A stretch of 6,992 bases of DNA from an uncultured Bdellovibrio sp. (GCA_946480995.1 CAMLMF010000127.1:1-6992); one strand, 5' to 3'; positions 1-6,023 are shown, counted from the stretch's first letter. Numbers and translations are program-made. Notes: generated by a model from the sequence alone, not told the origin.

Positions 1-2236
1 GGCCTTCCGTATTATCTCTTCTGATCACGTTACTACAGACAGCGGTACAGGCGTCGTACACATGGCCCCTGCGTTCGGTGAGGAAGATTACTTTGCCTGT
101 GCGAAAGCGGGCATCCCGATCGTCAATCCCGTGGACGACGATGGCATGTTCACTTCCGAAGTTCCTGATTACGCCGGCAAACGCGTGAAGGAAGCCGATA
201 AAGACATCATCGCTGATTTGAAAAAACGTGGGAACTTGTTCAAGCAAGATACAATTCAACATAGTTACCCGTTCTGTTACCGCTCTGACACGCCGTTAAT
301 TTATCGTGCGGTGTCTTCATGGTTTGTCGCCGTTGAAAAAATCAAAGAAAATATTATCGCGAACAACAAACAAACTTCGTGGGTTCCGGATCATTTGCGT
401 GACGGCCGCTTCGGCAACTGGCTTGAAGGTGCGCGCGATTGGGCGATTTCGCGCAATCGTTTCTGGGGAACTCCATTGCCAATTTGGAGAAATTCAGAAG
501 GCGAAGTTATCTGTGTTGGTTCCCGCGATGAACTTGAAAAATTATCAGGCCAAAAAGTAGACGATTTGCATATCGAGTTCGTGGATAAAATCACGATCCC
601 TTCACCCACAGGCAAGTCGCCGCTAAAACGCGTAGATGGCGTTTTGGATTGCTGGTTTGAATCAGGTTCGATGCCTTACGCACAATGGGGCTTCCCGAAT
701 GCGAATGTCGAGGACTTTAAAAAAGCTTTCCCAGCCGATTATATCGCTGAGGGCTTAGATCAAACGCGTGGTTGGTTCTATACTTTGACAATAATCGGGA
801 CAGCTTTATTTAATCAATCACCGTTTAAGAATGTGATCGTGAACGGTTTAGTTTTGGCAGAAGACGGTCGTAAGATGTCTAAGAGCCTTAAGAACTATCC
901 AGATCCGATGGCCGTTCTTGATCAGCACGGTGCGGATGCTTTGCGTTTGTACTTGATTGATTCTCCAGTCGTGAAAGCGCAGGAATTAAAATTTTCGGAA
1001 AAAGGTGTTTACGACATCGTTCGTAAAATCTTGTTGCGCTGGTGGAATTCATATTCGTTCTTTGCCAACTATGCGAACATCGACGGCTTTGTGCCTAAAG
1101 GTGATGCGAAAAATTCGCCGAACATCTTGGACCAATGGGTTTTATCGCGCTTGCACGGCTTGACAGCGAACACGCATAAAGAAATGGACGCGTACCGTTT
1201 GTACAACGTCGTTCCACACCTGTTGCAATTCATTGAAGACTTAACGAACACGTACATCCGCTTTAATCGTTCGTTGTTCTGGCAAGACGGCATGCCTGAA
1301 ACAAAACGTTATGCTTACGAAACTTTGCATGAAGTCCTTGTGACGTTGTCACGTTTGATGGCACCGTTTGCGCCTTTCATGTCAGAGACAACTTACAAAA
1401 ACTTGTCGCAAGTTTTACCGAATAAAAAAGACTCTGTGCACTTGGAAAGCTTCCCTGTAGCTGACCTTTCGATGCTTCGTCCGGAATTAGAAGAGGCCGT
1501 CAAAGCGATGGACACTCTTGTGACCTTGGGCCGTAATCACCGCGAAAAAATCGCCGTGAAAGCAAAAATTCCACTGAATGAAATCAAAATCATTCACAGA
1601 AGTCCTGAGCTGCTAAAAACGTTGCAAATGTTTGAGCCGTTCTTTATCGACGAATTGAACTTCCGCAAAGTTGTGTACGATTCAAATGAAGATCACTATG
1701 TGCAAGTCACAGCCAAAGCCAACTTCCCAGTTTTGGGTAAACGCTTGGGTGCGAAAATGAAAGCTGTCGGCGCGGGCATTCAAAAGCTCAGCCTGCAGGA
1801 TTTGTTGAAACTTGAAAACGGCGAAACAATCAAGATCGAAGGTGAAGACATTCAGTTGTCAGACGTTGAAATCCGTCGCGCACCAAAAGGCGACAACGCG
1901 AATTTGTCGACACATCAAATTGTTTCAATCGAAGTCGATCCAACTGTAACGGCAGAGCAAGAACGTGAAGGTTTGGCTCGTGAAATCATGCGTAAGATTC
2001 AAGTCGCACGTAAAACAGCGGACTTCAAAATGGATGACAAGATCACTTTGAACATCGCTTGTTCCGGCGCCTTGCTTGAAGCCTTGACGGCTCACAAAGA
2101 GATGATCACGGCGGAAACTTTGACGAAGAATCTAAATATCCTGGATCTTTCAGCGGCGGTTGAAGGGACTCATTCAGAAACTTCGGACATCGATGGCGAA
2201 GCGATCAAAATCGGTGTGACGGCACTTCCGCGCTAG
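1..2236 (+). CDS. ileS: Isoleucyl-tRNA synthetase, IleS2-like, 5'-truncated by window edge
   Basis: Cytoplasmic class I aminoacyl-tRNA synthetase that charges tRNA-Ile with isoleucine. The reading frame is open from base 2, so 744 residues are visible and the N-terminus, including the HIGH signature and most of the editing domain, lies upstream of the window. The visible part starts at the end of the CP1 editing domain (GTGVVHMAPAFGEEDY, bases 47-94). The second half of the Rossmann catalytic domain follows (ISRNRFWGTPLPIW, DCWFESGSMPYAQWGF, GLDQTRGWFYTL), with the KMSKS loop at bases 872-886. After that come the helical anticodon-binding domain and a long C-terminal extension. The extension (AEQEREGLAREIMRKIQ, then RKTADF) resembles the C-terminal domain of the long, eukaryote-like IleS2 class. 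No Cys-rich zinc finger like that at the end of the E. coli enzyme is present; only one Cys occurs in the last 250 residues. Family identity is certain; the IleS2 subtype is inferred. The stop codon overlaps the next start. Confidence 0.97.
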   Translation, partial: AFRIISSDHVTTDSGTGVVHMAPAFGEEDYFACAKAGIPIVNPVDDDGMFTSEVPDYAGKRVKEADKDIIADLKKRGNLFKQDTIQHSYPFCYRSDTPLIYRAVSSWFVAVEKIKENIIANNKQTSWVPDHLRDGRFGNWLEGARDWAISRNRFWGTPLPIWRNSEGEVICVGSRDELEKLSGQKVDDLHIEFVDKITIPSPTGKSPLKRVDGVLDCWFESGSMPYAQWGFPNANVEDFKKAFPADYIAEGLDQTRGWFYTLTIIGTALFNQSPFKNVIVNGLVLAEDGRKMSKSLKNYPDPMAVLDQHGADALRLYLIDSPVVKAQELKFSEKGVYDIVRKILLRWWNSYSFFANYANIDGFVPKGDAKNSPNILDQWVLSRLHGLTANTHKEMDAYRLYNVVPHLLQFIEDLTNTYIRFNRSLFWQDGMPETKRYAYETLHEVLVTLSRLMAPFAPFMSETTYKNLSQVLPNKKDSVHLESFPVADLSMLRPELEEAVKAMDTLVTLGRNHREKIAVKAKIPLNEIKIIHRSPELLKTLQMFEPFFIDELNFRKVVYDSNEDHYVQVTAKANFPVLGKRLGAKMKAVGAGIQKLSLQDLLKLENGETIKIEGEDIQLSDVEIRRAPKGDNANLSTHQIVSIEVDPTVTAEQEREGLAREIMRKIQVARKTADFKMDDKITLNIACSGALLEALTAHKEMITAETLTKNLNILDLSAAVEGTHSETSDIDGEAIKIGVTALPR

Positions 2237-2979
2237 TGAAAAAACGCGGCGAGGCTTTTAGTTTTGATGCTATCGGGGTTGTGAGGACTCCCTTCAAAGA
2301 TCGCTTTGGAGTGCCTCGTCAGCCCGGCCTTGCCAGCGAAGCCAAAGGGGTGATTAAGCTTTACCCCGATCCGGATTTAAAGACTGCCTTGCGCAGTTTA
2401 GAAGAGTTCAGTCACTTGTGGATTGTTTTTGTTTTTCACGACCACGGCGGCAACAGTTGGAAGCCGAGCATTCGCCCGCCACGCTTAGGTGGAAATCGCA
2501 AAGTGGGCGTGCTAGCTTCGCGCTCTCCGCATCGTCCGAATCCAATTGGTTTGTCGGCGGTTAAAATTGAAAAAATCGATTTAGAAGCTGAGGGCGGCCC
2601 CGAAATTTTCGTCGGCTCCGTCGACCTTATTGATGGCACCCCGGTCTTAGATATTAAACCGTACATCCCTTATGCCGACGCCATCCCTGACGCCAATGCA
2701 GGTTGGGCTTCAGATCCGATTCCGCGCTATGCAGTTCATTTTTCTGAGCCAGCGGAAAAGGAAATTCAAGAGTGTGATCCCCAAGGTACAAAAAATCTTC
2801 GGGCTCTTATCGTCAGTATCCTAGAGCTTGATCCTCGCCCGGCCTTCCAAAAACGCCAAGTGCCGCTGGAGTCCGAAGAATCCTGGGGCACTCGCTATGG
2901 TATCGATGTGCTAGAGCATGACGTAAAATACGAACTGCAAGAGTCTGGAATTTTGGTCTATCAAGTCCTTAAGCCCTAA
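2236..2979 (+). CDS. trmO: tRNA (t6A37) methyltransferase TrmO / TsaA (UPF0066) family
   Basis: Predicted SAM-dependent N6-methyltransferase acting on N6-threonylcarbamoyladenosine at position 37 of certain tRNAs; the E. coli enzyme (YaeB) makes m6t6A in tRNA-Thr. The length of 247 aa is close to the usual ~235. The N-terminal TsaA beta-barrel domain (about residues 11-165) shows IGVVRTPFKDRFGVPRQP (13-30), RPPRLGGN (80-87), the conserved loop RSPHRPNPIGLS (96-107) and DLIDGTPVLDIKPYIPYAD (130-148). The smaller C-terminal domain has the DPRPAFQ signature (199-205) and a final YGIDVLEHDVKYEL segment. The GTG start shares its G with the ileS TAG (TAGTG), and I see no clear Shine-Dalgarno before it, so translation is probably coupled to ileS. 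Other in-frame starts would remove the conserved N-terminal strand. Modification of position 37 and isoleucine charging concern the same tRNA region, which makes the pairing sensible. Family call very secure; exact tRNA substrate unknown. Confidence 0.95.
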   Translation: MKKRGEAFSFDAIGVVRTPFKDRFGVPRQPGLASEAKGVIKLYPDPDLKTALRSLEEFSHLWIVFVFHDHGGNSWKPSIRPPRLGGNRKVGVLASRSPHRPNPIGLSAVKIEKIDLEAEGGPEIFVGSVDLIDGTPVLDIKPYIPYADAIPDANAGWASDPIPRYAVHFSEPAEKEIQECDPQGTKNLRALIVSILELDPRPAFQKRQVPLESEESWGTRYGIDVLEHDVKYELQESGILVYQVLKP

Positions 2980-2981
2980 AA

Positions 2982-3002
2982 TTTTTTAATTCTTTTAAAA
3001 AA
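2982..3002 (+). terminator. A/T-only hairpin just after trmO, possible weak terminator
   Basis: Three bases after the trmO stop codon, TTTTTTAA (2982-2989) can pair with TTAAAAAA (2995-3002) around the 5-base loop TTCTT. The stem has no G-C pair and is not followed by a T tract, so it is a poor textbook terminator. Its position directly after the last gene of the ileS-trmO unit is the main argument for it. It may simply be A/T-rich spacer. Confidence 0.25.
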
Positions 3003-3029
3003 AACCTACACAGCAGACTGCCCAAGACA

Positions 3030-3085
3030 GCGACAAAAGAATATGATAATTAATTTAAGTAATTGATATTACTTGTCTTTTCCGC
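3030..3085. other. Nested A/T-rich dyad in the trmO downstream region
   Basis: A perfect 7-bp dyad, AAGTAAT (3057-3063) and ATTACTT (3068-3074), encloses the loop TGAT. Around it, AAAAGA (3035-3040) matches TCTTTT (3076-3081), and beyond a small internal mismatch GCG (3030-3032) matches CGC (3083-3085). A competing pairing, AATAT...AATTA (3040-3052) with TAATTGATATT (3060-3070), is also possible. It could be a transcript structure, an operator, or chance in A/T-rich DNA; no known RNA family is recognised. Confidence 0.4.
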
Positions 3086-3101
3086 ACAACAACAAGCCTA
3101 C

Positions 3102-3170
3102 ATCTGGTCAGTCCTGCACCAAGAAAAACAGGTACCTTTTGCTTAGTGGACGAAGCAGGATTGACAGGAT
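3102..3170. repeat. 16-bp imperfect inverted repeat with 37-base loop
   Basis: The arm at 3102-3117 (ATCTGGTCAGTCCTGC) is the near reverse complement of 3155-3170 (GCAGGATTGACAGGAT). Thirteen of 16 positions are Watson-Crick, two more are G-U wobbles on the + strand transcript, and one is a mismatch. Inside the loop, AAGAAAA (3121-3127) can pair mostly with TTTTGCTT (3137-3144) around the palindrome GGTACC (3131-3136), extending the stem. No T tract follows, so it is not a simple terminator. The right arm contains the TTGACA-like -35 element of the downstream gene, so it may be a regulatory dyad or a structured leader. No family is recognised. Confidence 0.55.
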
Positions 3171-3189
3171 TTAGGGGGGTGTTTAGAAG
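3161..3189 (+). promoter_or_regulatory. Candidate sigma70-type promoter for the 169-aa exported protein
   Basis: TTGACA at 3161-3166 is a perfect -35 consensus. Seventeen bases later, TAGAAG (3184-3189) matches the -10 consensus at four of six positions. The spacer contains a run of six G (3174-3179). The transcript would have a short leader of roughly 25 bases before the GTG at 3220. The -10 is weak, so this is a proposal only. Confidence 0.35.
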
Positions 3190-3207
3190 TTAGTCCTACT
3201 TAATTTT

Positions 3208-3213
3208 AAGGAG
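3208..3213 (+). promoter_or_regulatory. Shine-Dalgarno AAGGAG fixing the GTG start at 3220
   Basis: AAGGAG lies 6 bases before GTG, an optimal spacing that decides for this start over the internal ATG at 3244. TCCT at 3194-3197 is complementary to AGGA within this site, so partial sequestration in a short leader hairpin is conceivable. Confidence 0.8.
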
Positions 3214-3219
3214 TTTCCT

Positions 3220-3729
3220 GTGCGTCTTTTTAAAGTGATCGCTATGTCTTTAGCTTCTCTGGTTGCTTGCTCTGCCCTGGCGGAAACTTCTATTAATTTG
3301 GTCATGATGACCAAAGCTTATTTCCCTGAATTTCGTGGCAACTTGGAATTGGATTCAAAAGAAGGCAACTGCCATCTTTCTATCAATCTAAAAGACGACA
3401 AAATAGTTTATGACATCAGCACGAGCGTGCGCAATCGTGTGAAATTCGTAAGTGCCGTAGATCTTAAAGTTGAAAACGTCAAAGTCGAAGACCAAGGTAA
3501 GCCTACAGGACAAGGTCTTTATTCTTACACAAAATATTTTGAAGGTATCGGCAACACCACTTTGATCAAGGGCTTGTATTTCTTTGAACCAAGCTATGAG
3601 TTCTCGGACATCGTTGTGCGCACGGTTTCTGAACAAGAGCTTTTCTTTATGGCCAACGACGCTGGAACAAAACTAAAAGTTCGCGAAGTGGCTGGCGACA
3701 AAACTCGTTTGATGACGTGCCTATTTTAA
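3220..3729 (+). CDS. Exported protein or lipoprotein of unknown function, 169 aa
   Basis: I do not recognise this protein. It starts with GTG behind a strong AAGGAG. Residues 1-21 form a clear export signal: basic MRLFK, then the hydrophobic stretch VIAMSLASLVA. Two processing routes are readable. LVAC (residues 14-17) fits a lipobox with Cys17 as lipidation site, and ALA followed by Glu (19-22) fits signal peptidase I. The mature part is about 148 residues with alternating beta-strand-like patterns and no transmembrane segment. Its two Cys (51 and 167, the latter three residues from the C-terminus) could form a disulfide tying the C-terminus back. It therefore looks like a small soluble beta-rich envelope protein. 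It stands alone: upstream lies a 240-base intergenic region with its own promoter candidate, and downstream a hairpin and a convergent gene. The gene call is secure; the function is unknown. Confidence 0.85.
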   Translation: MRLFKVIAMSLASLVACSALAETSINLVMMTKAYFPEFRGNLELDSKEGNCHLSINLKDDKIVYDISTSVRNRVKFVSAVDLKVENVKVEDQGKPTGQGLYSYTKYFEGIGNTTLIKGLYFFEPSYEFSDIVVRTVSEQELFFMANDAGTKLKVREVAGDKTRLMTCLF

Positions 3730-3743
3730 TTTGCCTTAAGTTG

Positions 3744-3774
3744 CCACAACCTCATTAATGGTTGTGGACGTTTT
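3744..3774. terminator. Hairpin between convergent genes, probable terminator
   Basis: CCACAACC (3744-3751) and GGTTGTGG (3760-3767) form a perfect 8-bp stem with the 8-base loop TCATTAAT. On the + strand it is followed by ACG and TTTT (3771-3774), so it most likely terminates the 169-aa protein gene. On the - strand no T run follows, so termination of the peptidase mRNA is less clear. The stem overlaps the last codons of the convergent peptidase gene, whose stop codon (3755-3757) lies in the loop. Confidence 0.65.
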
Positions 3775-4648
3775 CTAAACGTTTATCAAAATCCGGATGG
3801 GAGCCCGAACTGAATCCCTCATTCTTCGGGCGCAACTTCAATAACGCTTGTTCCATCAAATTCGGATTCATACCTGCCTGCTTTAATAAATCTTTGCTGC
3901 CACGATCTGCTTCCAATTCATAGCTTTGCGAAACTCCAGTCCAAGCCTGCCCGCGATCGGAAACTTGCGAAAAGTCTTCGCGGAAGTAAAGCGACGCTTC
4001 TTTCAAACCCAGTCCCAGAGTCTCCACCCACTCATAAGCCATGCATCCCAACTTCACAGAATGACGATGAATCACGTGAGAAATTTCATGCGCTAAGATA
4101 GCCAAAACCTCGTCTTGAGAAAAGATCGATTTGTCTGACCAAAAGGAACTGCTTACAAAAATTTGCCCATTCGCCCCGGCATGGGCATTGGGAACTTGTG
4201 AAACATAGGCCGTTAAGCTCCACGTCGGTGGCAATACTGAAAAGTGGTTATTATTCATTGCCACTTGCACCAACTTATCAAAATTTTTCTGAATGTATTC
4301 AGGAATGACCGCTTTGCCTTCCGCCGTCACCATATCATTCAGAAGTTCATCATCATACTTCGTCATCTCTTGCAGGCGCTTGGCACTGTGCTCGCAGCTT
4401 AAAACCGAGTGGGCAAATGAAGCAATTTCTGCCTGACACTTTTCAACTTCGCTGGGCTTTGAGCTTAATGATAGCGCTGCGCAGACCTCGGACTTAGCCT
4501 GAATCCACTGCGGAAGATACGTTTTCTTTAAGGCCACACTTGCTTGGGCGTATTTTGCAATCTGCTCTGTTACAGACATCTGCTGCGCTTGCGCAAACAA
4601 AGAACTGAAAAATAAAGTAAAGAGACAAAGACATTTTGATAAATTCAT
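3755..4648 (-). CDS. Periplasmic M48-family zinc metallopeptidase
   Basis: Predicted exported zinc endopeptidase of family M48 (the group of BepA, LoiP, YcaL and Oma1), 297 aa. A signal peptide covers about residues 1-22 (hydrophobic CLCLFTLFFSSLFA, cleavage near AQA|QQ). The catalytic motif HEISH is at 187-191 (bases 4076-4090) and the third zinc ligand is Glu244 in ELEAD. M48-typical surroundings are NAHAGANGQIFVSSSFW (154-170), AHEISHVIHRH (186-196) and SHPDFDKRLENV (283-294). There is no C-terminal TPR domain and no membrane helix, so it is a short, soluble periplasmic form. Residues 24-110 are predicted mostly helical, with Cys56, Cys71 and Cys85. The frame stays open upstream to 4831, but ATG 4648 is chosen because it begins the signal peptide and has a weak TAGGT site 6-7 bases ahead. 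It follows the transglutaminase-family gene by 16 bases and is surely its operon partner. Likely roles are quality control or processing of envelope proteins; the substrate is unknown. Confidence 0.92.
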   Translation of the reverse strand: MNLSKCLCLFTLFFSSLFAQAQQMSVTEQIAKYAQASVALKKTYLPQWIQAKSEVCAALSLSSKPSEVEKCQAEIASFAHSVLSCEHSAKRLQEMTKYDDELLNDMVTAEGKAVIPEYIQKNFDKLVQVAMNNNHFSVLPPTWSLTAYVSQVPNAHAGANGQIFVSSSFWSDKSIFSQDEVLAILAHEISHVIHRHSVKLGCMAYEWVETLGLGLKEASLYFREDFSQVSDRGQAWTGVSQSYELEADRGSKDLLKQAGMNPNLMEQALLKLRPKNEGFSSGSHPDFDKRLENVHNH

Positions 4649-4664
4649 ATTCAAACCTATATTT

Positions 4665-5813
4665 CTAAAGAAGGGCTCTGCTGCACACGGGGCGCGCGGA
4701 TTCTTTGAAAAGATGACGAATGGTTTTAAAGTCCAAGAATGAATTCCACCCGTGATCACCATCTGCACCTTTACCTGCAGCAAACCACGCGAAATCAATG
4801 CCGCGATCTTCACTTGTCTTATGCCAAACACCGCCCACGGCGCGGCCGTCTGAATCTAAGTACAATGAATAGGTCGCACGGATTTCTTGTAAATGCTCGC
4901 CACTGGCTACAGAACCTCGTGTGGGTTTGTTACTGGCAGAGGCATCGATTTCACCCAAAGTTTCTAAACGCAGGTTAACAACTCGTTTTGTCACAGCACC
5001 AGGATATGCGCGTTTTTCTTTCGCGCGAATAGCGATCTCGGGTCCCAGTTCGCGCTCGTAGCCTACGACTGTTTCATTCCAAATTTCAGAAGTTAAATTC
5101 GAATCGACAACAAAGGCTTTGCGACGCACGCCTAAATTGTATCGTAGGGCCATATCAAAAATGGCTGGATTCGGTTGATTTTCTCCGACCGTGGCGTTGC
5201 GCGAAGGTGCGCCAAGTCCTGCATACTTTTCGACGTAAAAATAACTGGCACCGGCTAAAGCTTTGAGGTCCGTGGGTTGAAACTCAATGCGCAAGCCATC
5301 GGCGTTTGTGACTTGCACAGGGAAGTGGGGCTCTGGCAAAAGAAATCCCGCGCAGCGCACGCCATTACAAAAGCCTTCCCAAACTTCCGCTGGAGGATTG
5401 CGCAAAGGCCCGCGATTACTTAGCTCAAAGTTCGTGGCTTTAAAATCATAGTCACCCATCAACAAATCATACTTTTCAATCGGTGATAAAGTTTTTAGAT
5501 CCTGCTCTGAAAGTCTTTTTACTTCGCGTTGAGACAACGTCTTTTTGGGAAACTCGCCGACCTGCCAACGATTGGCGATGCCGCCTTCTTTCATTGGGAA
5601 GTAATTGCCCGCCCACGGGGCCCGACGATCACTTAAGCGAAAGGATGTCGGCCCTTGGGTCGGATCCAAATATTTTTCCAGATCACGCGTCTGGATATTG
5701 GCGATTCTTGTCGCATACTTCAGTTGATCGAAGTCTTGTTGAAAATCCGCCGCCAATGAAGACGACGATACTAAAAGAAAAAATGGCAAAATCCATGAAC
5801 GAGCAGTTTTCAT
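4665..5813 (-). CDS. Exported transglutaminase-elicitor family protein (GP42-like)
   Basis: 382 aa, with an export signal at residues 1-21 or 22 (MKTARS, a hydrophobic stretch, then SSSLAADF). The body matches the transglutaminase elicitor family (Pfam TGase_elicitor), known from the Phytophthora GP42 cross-linking enzyme and from Vibrio and other bacteria. Landmarks in family order are APWAGNYFPMKEGGIANRW (65-83), LSPIEKYDLLMGDYDF (109-124), VWEGFCNG (144-151) with candidate nucleophile Cys149, LLPEP (158-162), IEFQPTDLKALAGASYF (176-192), NPAIFDMALRYNLG (215-228), the Pep-13-like IWNETVVGYE (244-253), and GGVWHKTSEDRGIDFAWF (327-344). Members join protein glutamine and lysine side chains; whether this one does is uncertain, because positions I remember as His in the family (after the Cys, and in the NP..WH segment) are Asn150 and Asp220 here. 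A GTG at 5885 would extend the frame, but it lacks an RBS and would bury the signal peptide. First gene of an operon with the M48 peptidase. Confidence 0.85.
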   Translation of the reverse strand: MKTARSWILPFFLLVSSSSLAADFQQDFDQLKYATRIANIQTRDLEKYLDPTQGPTSFRLSDRRAPWAGNYFPMKEGGIANRWQVGEFPKKTLSQREVKRLSEQDLKTLSPIEKYDLLMGDYDFKATNFELSNRGPLRNPPAEVWEGFCNGVRCAGFLLPEPHFPVQVTNADGLRIEFQPTDLKALAGASYFYVEKYAGLGAPSRNATVGENQPNPAIFDMALRYNLGVRRKAFVVDSNLTSEIWNETVVGYERELGPEIAIRAKEKRAYPGAVTKRVVNLRLETLGEIDASASNKPTRGSVASGEHLQEIRATYSLYLDSDGRAVGGVWHKTSEDRGIDFAWFAAGKGADGDHGWNSFLDFKTIRHLFKESARPVCSRALL

Positions 5814-5862
5814 AGCCCTGGGACATTGCAAGAGCTTGGCCAAAAAATCCCCTGTTTTCAAA

Positions 5863-5873
5863 GGGCTGAGCCC
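5863..5873. other. Short palindrome GGGCTGAGCCC upstream of the transglutaminase-family gene
   Basis: A perfect 5-bp dyad around a single central base, located 50 bases before the - strand start. It may be a small operator or part of a leader structure. The - strand between here and 5813 also offers TTGAAA as a possible -35, but no convincing -10 follows at 17 bases, so I make no promoter call for the operon. Confidence 0.25.
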
Positions 5874-5947
5874 ATCTAAAACCACCAGAATACATTAGGC
5901 CCCCGCCACCCCGCTCTTTCCGGTTGCGAGGCGCCCTCTGTCAGTCT

Positions 5948-5966
5948 CTGTTTAGACTTTAAACAG
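5948..5966. promoter_or_regulatory. Perfect 7-bp dyad between divergent genes, candidate operator
   Basis: CTGTTTA (5948-5954) and TAAACAG (5960-5966) flank the 5-base spacer GACTT. The dyad lies in the 250-base region between the divergent transglutaminase-family gene and the barrel-protein gene. Its size and spacing suit a dimeric helix-turn-helix regulator that could control one or both directions. It could equally be a small hairpin or chance. Confidence 0.35.
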
Positions 5967-6023
5967 CCTCTGCCAACCCAACCAATGTCTATTTCAATAA
6001 ATATGTGTTTGTTTTATTTTAGC

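Noticed and set aside
1069..1293. - strand open frame inside ileS
   Set aside because: Antisense shadow of the conserved synthetase coding sequence, as are the short frames at 306-560 and 391-615.
3102..3170. Inverted repeat as a miniature transposable element
   Set aside because: There is no flanking target duplication, no second copy in the window and the arms are imperfect. A regulatory or RNA structure is simpler.
4649..4831. Upstream extension of the M48 peptidase frame beginning at 4831
   Set aside because: It would overlap the transglutaminase-family gene by about 170 bases and place 61 residues ahead of an obvious signal peptide. The ATG at 4648 is the natural start.
5483..5815. A 110-codon + strand frame opposite the transglutaminase-family gene
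   Set aside because: Antisense to a conserved family protein, with no RBS and no coherent domain.
5814..5885. GTG start at 5885 for the transglutaminase-family protein
   Set aside because: No ribosome-binding site is visible, and it would put 24 residues in front of the signal peptide. The RBS of the chosen ATG at 5813 is also weak, so the choice rests mainly on the signal peptide.
5683..5895. A 70-codon - strand frame over the start of the transglutaminase-family gene
   Set aside because: Different frame from the signal-peptide-bearing gene, no family resemblance and no RBS.
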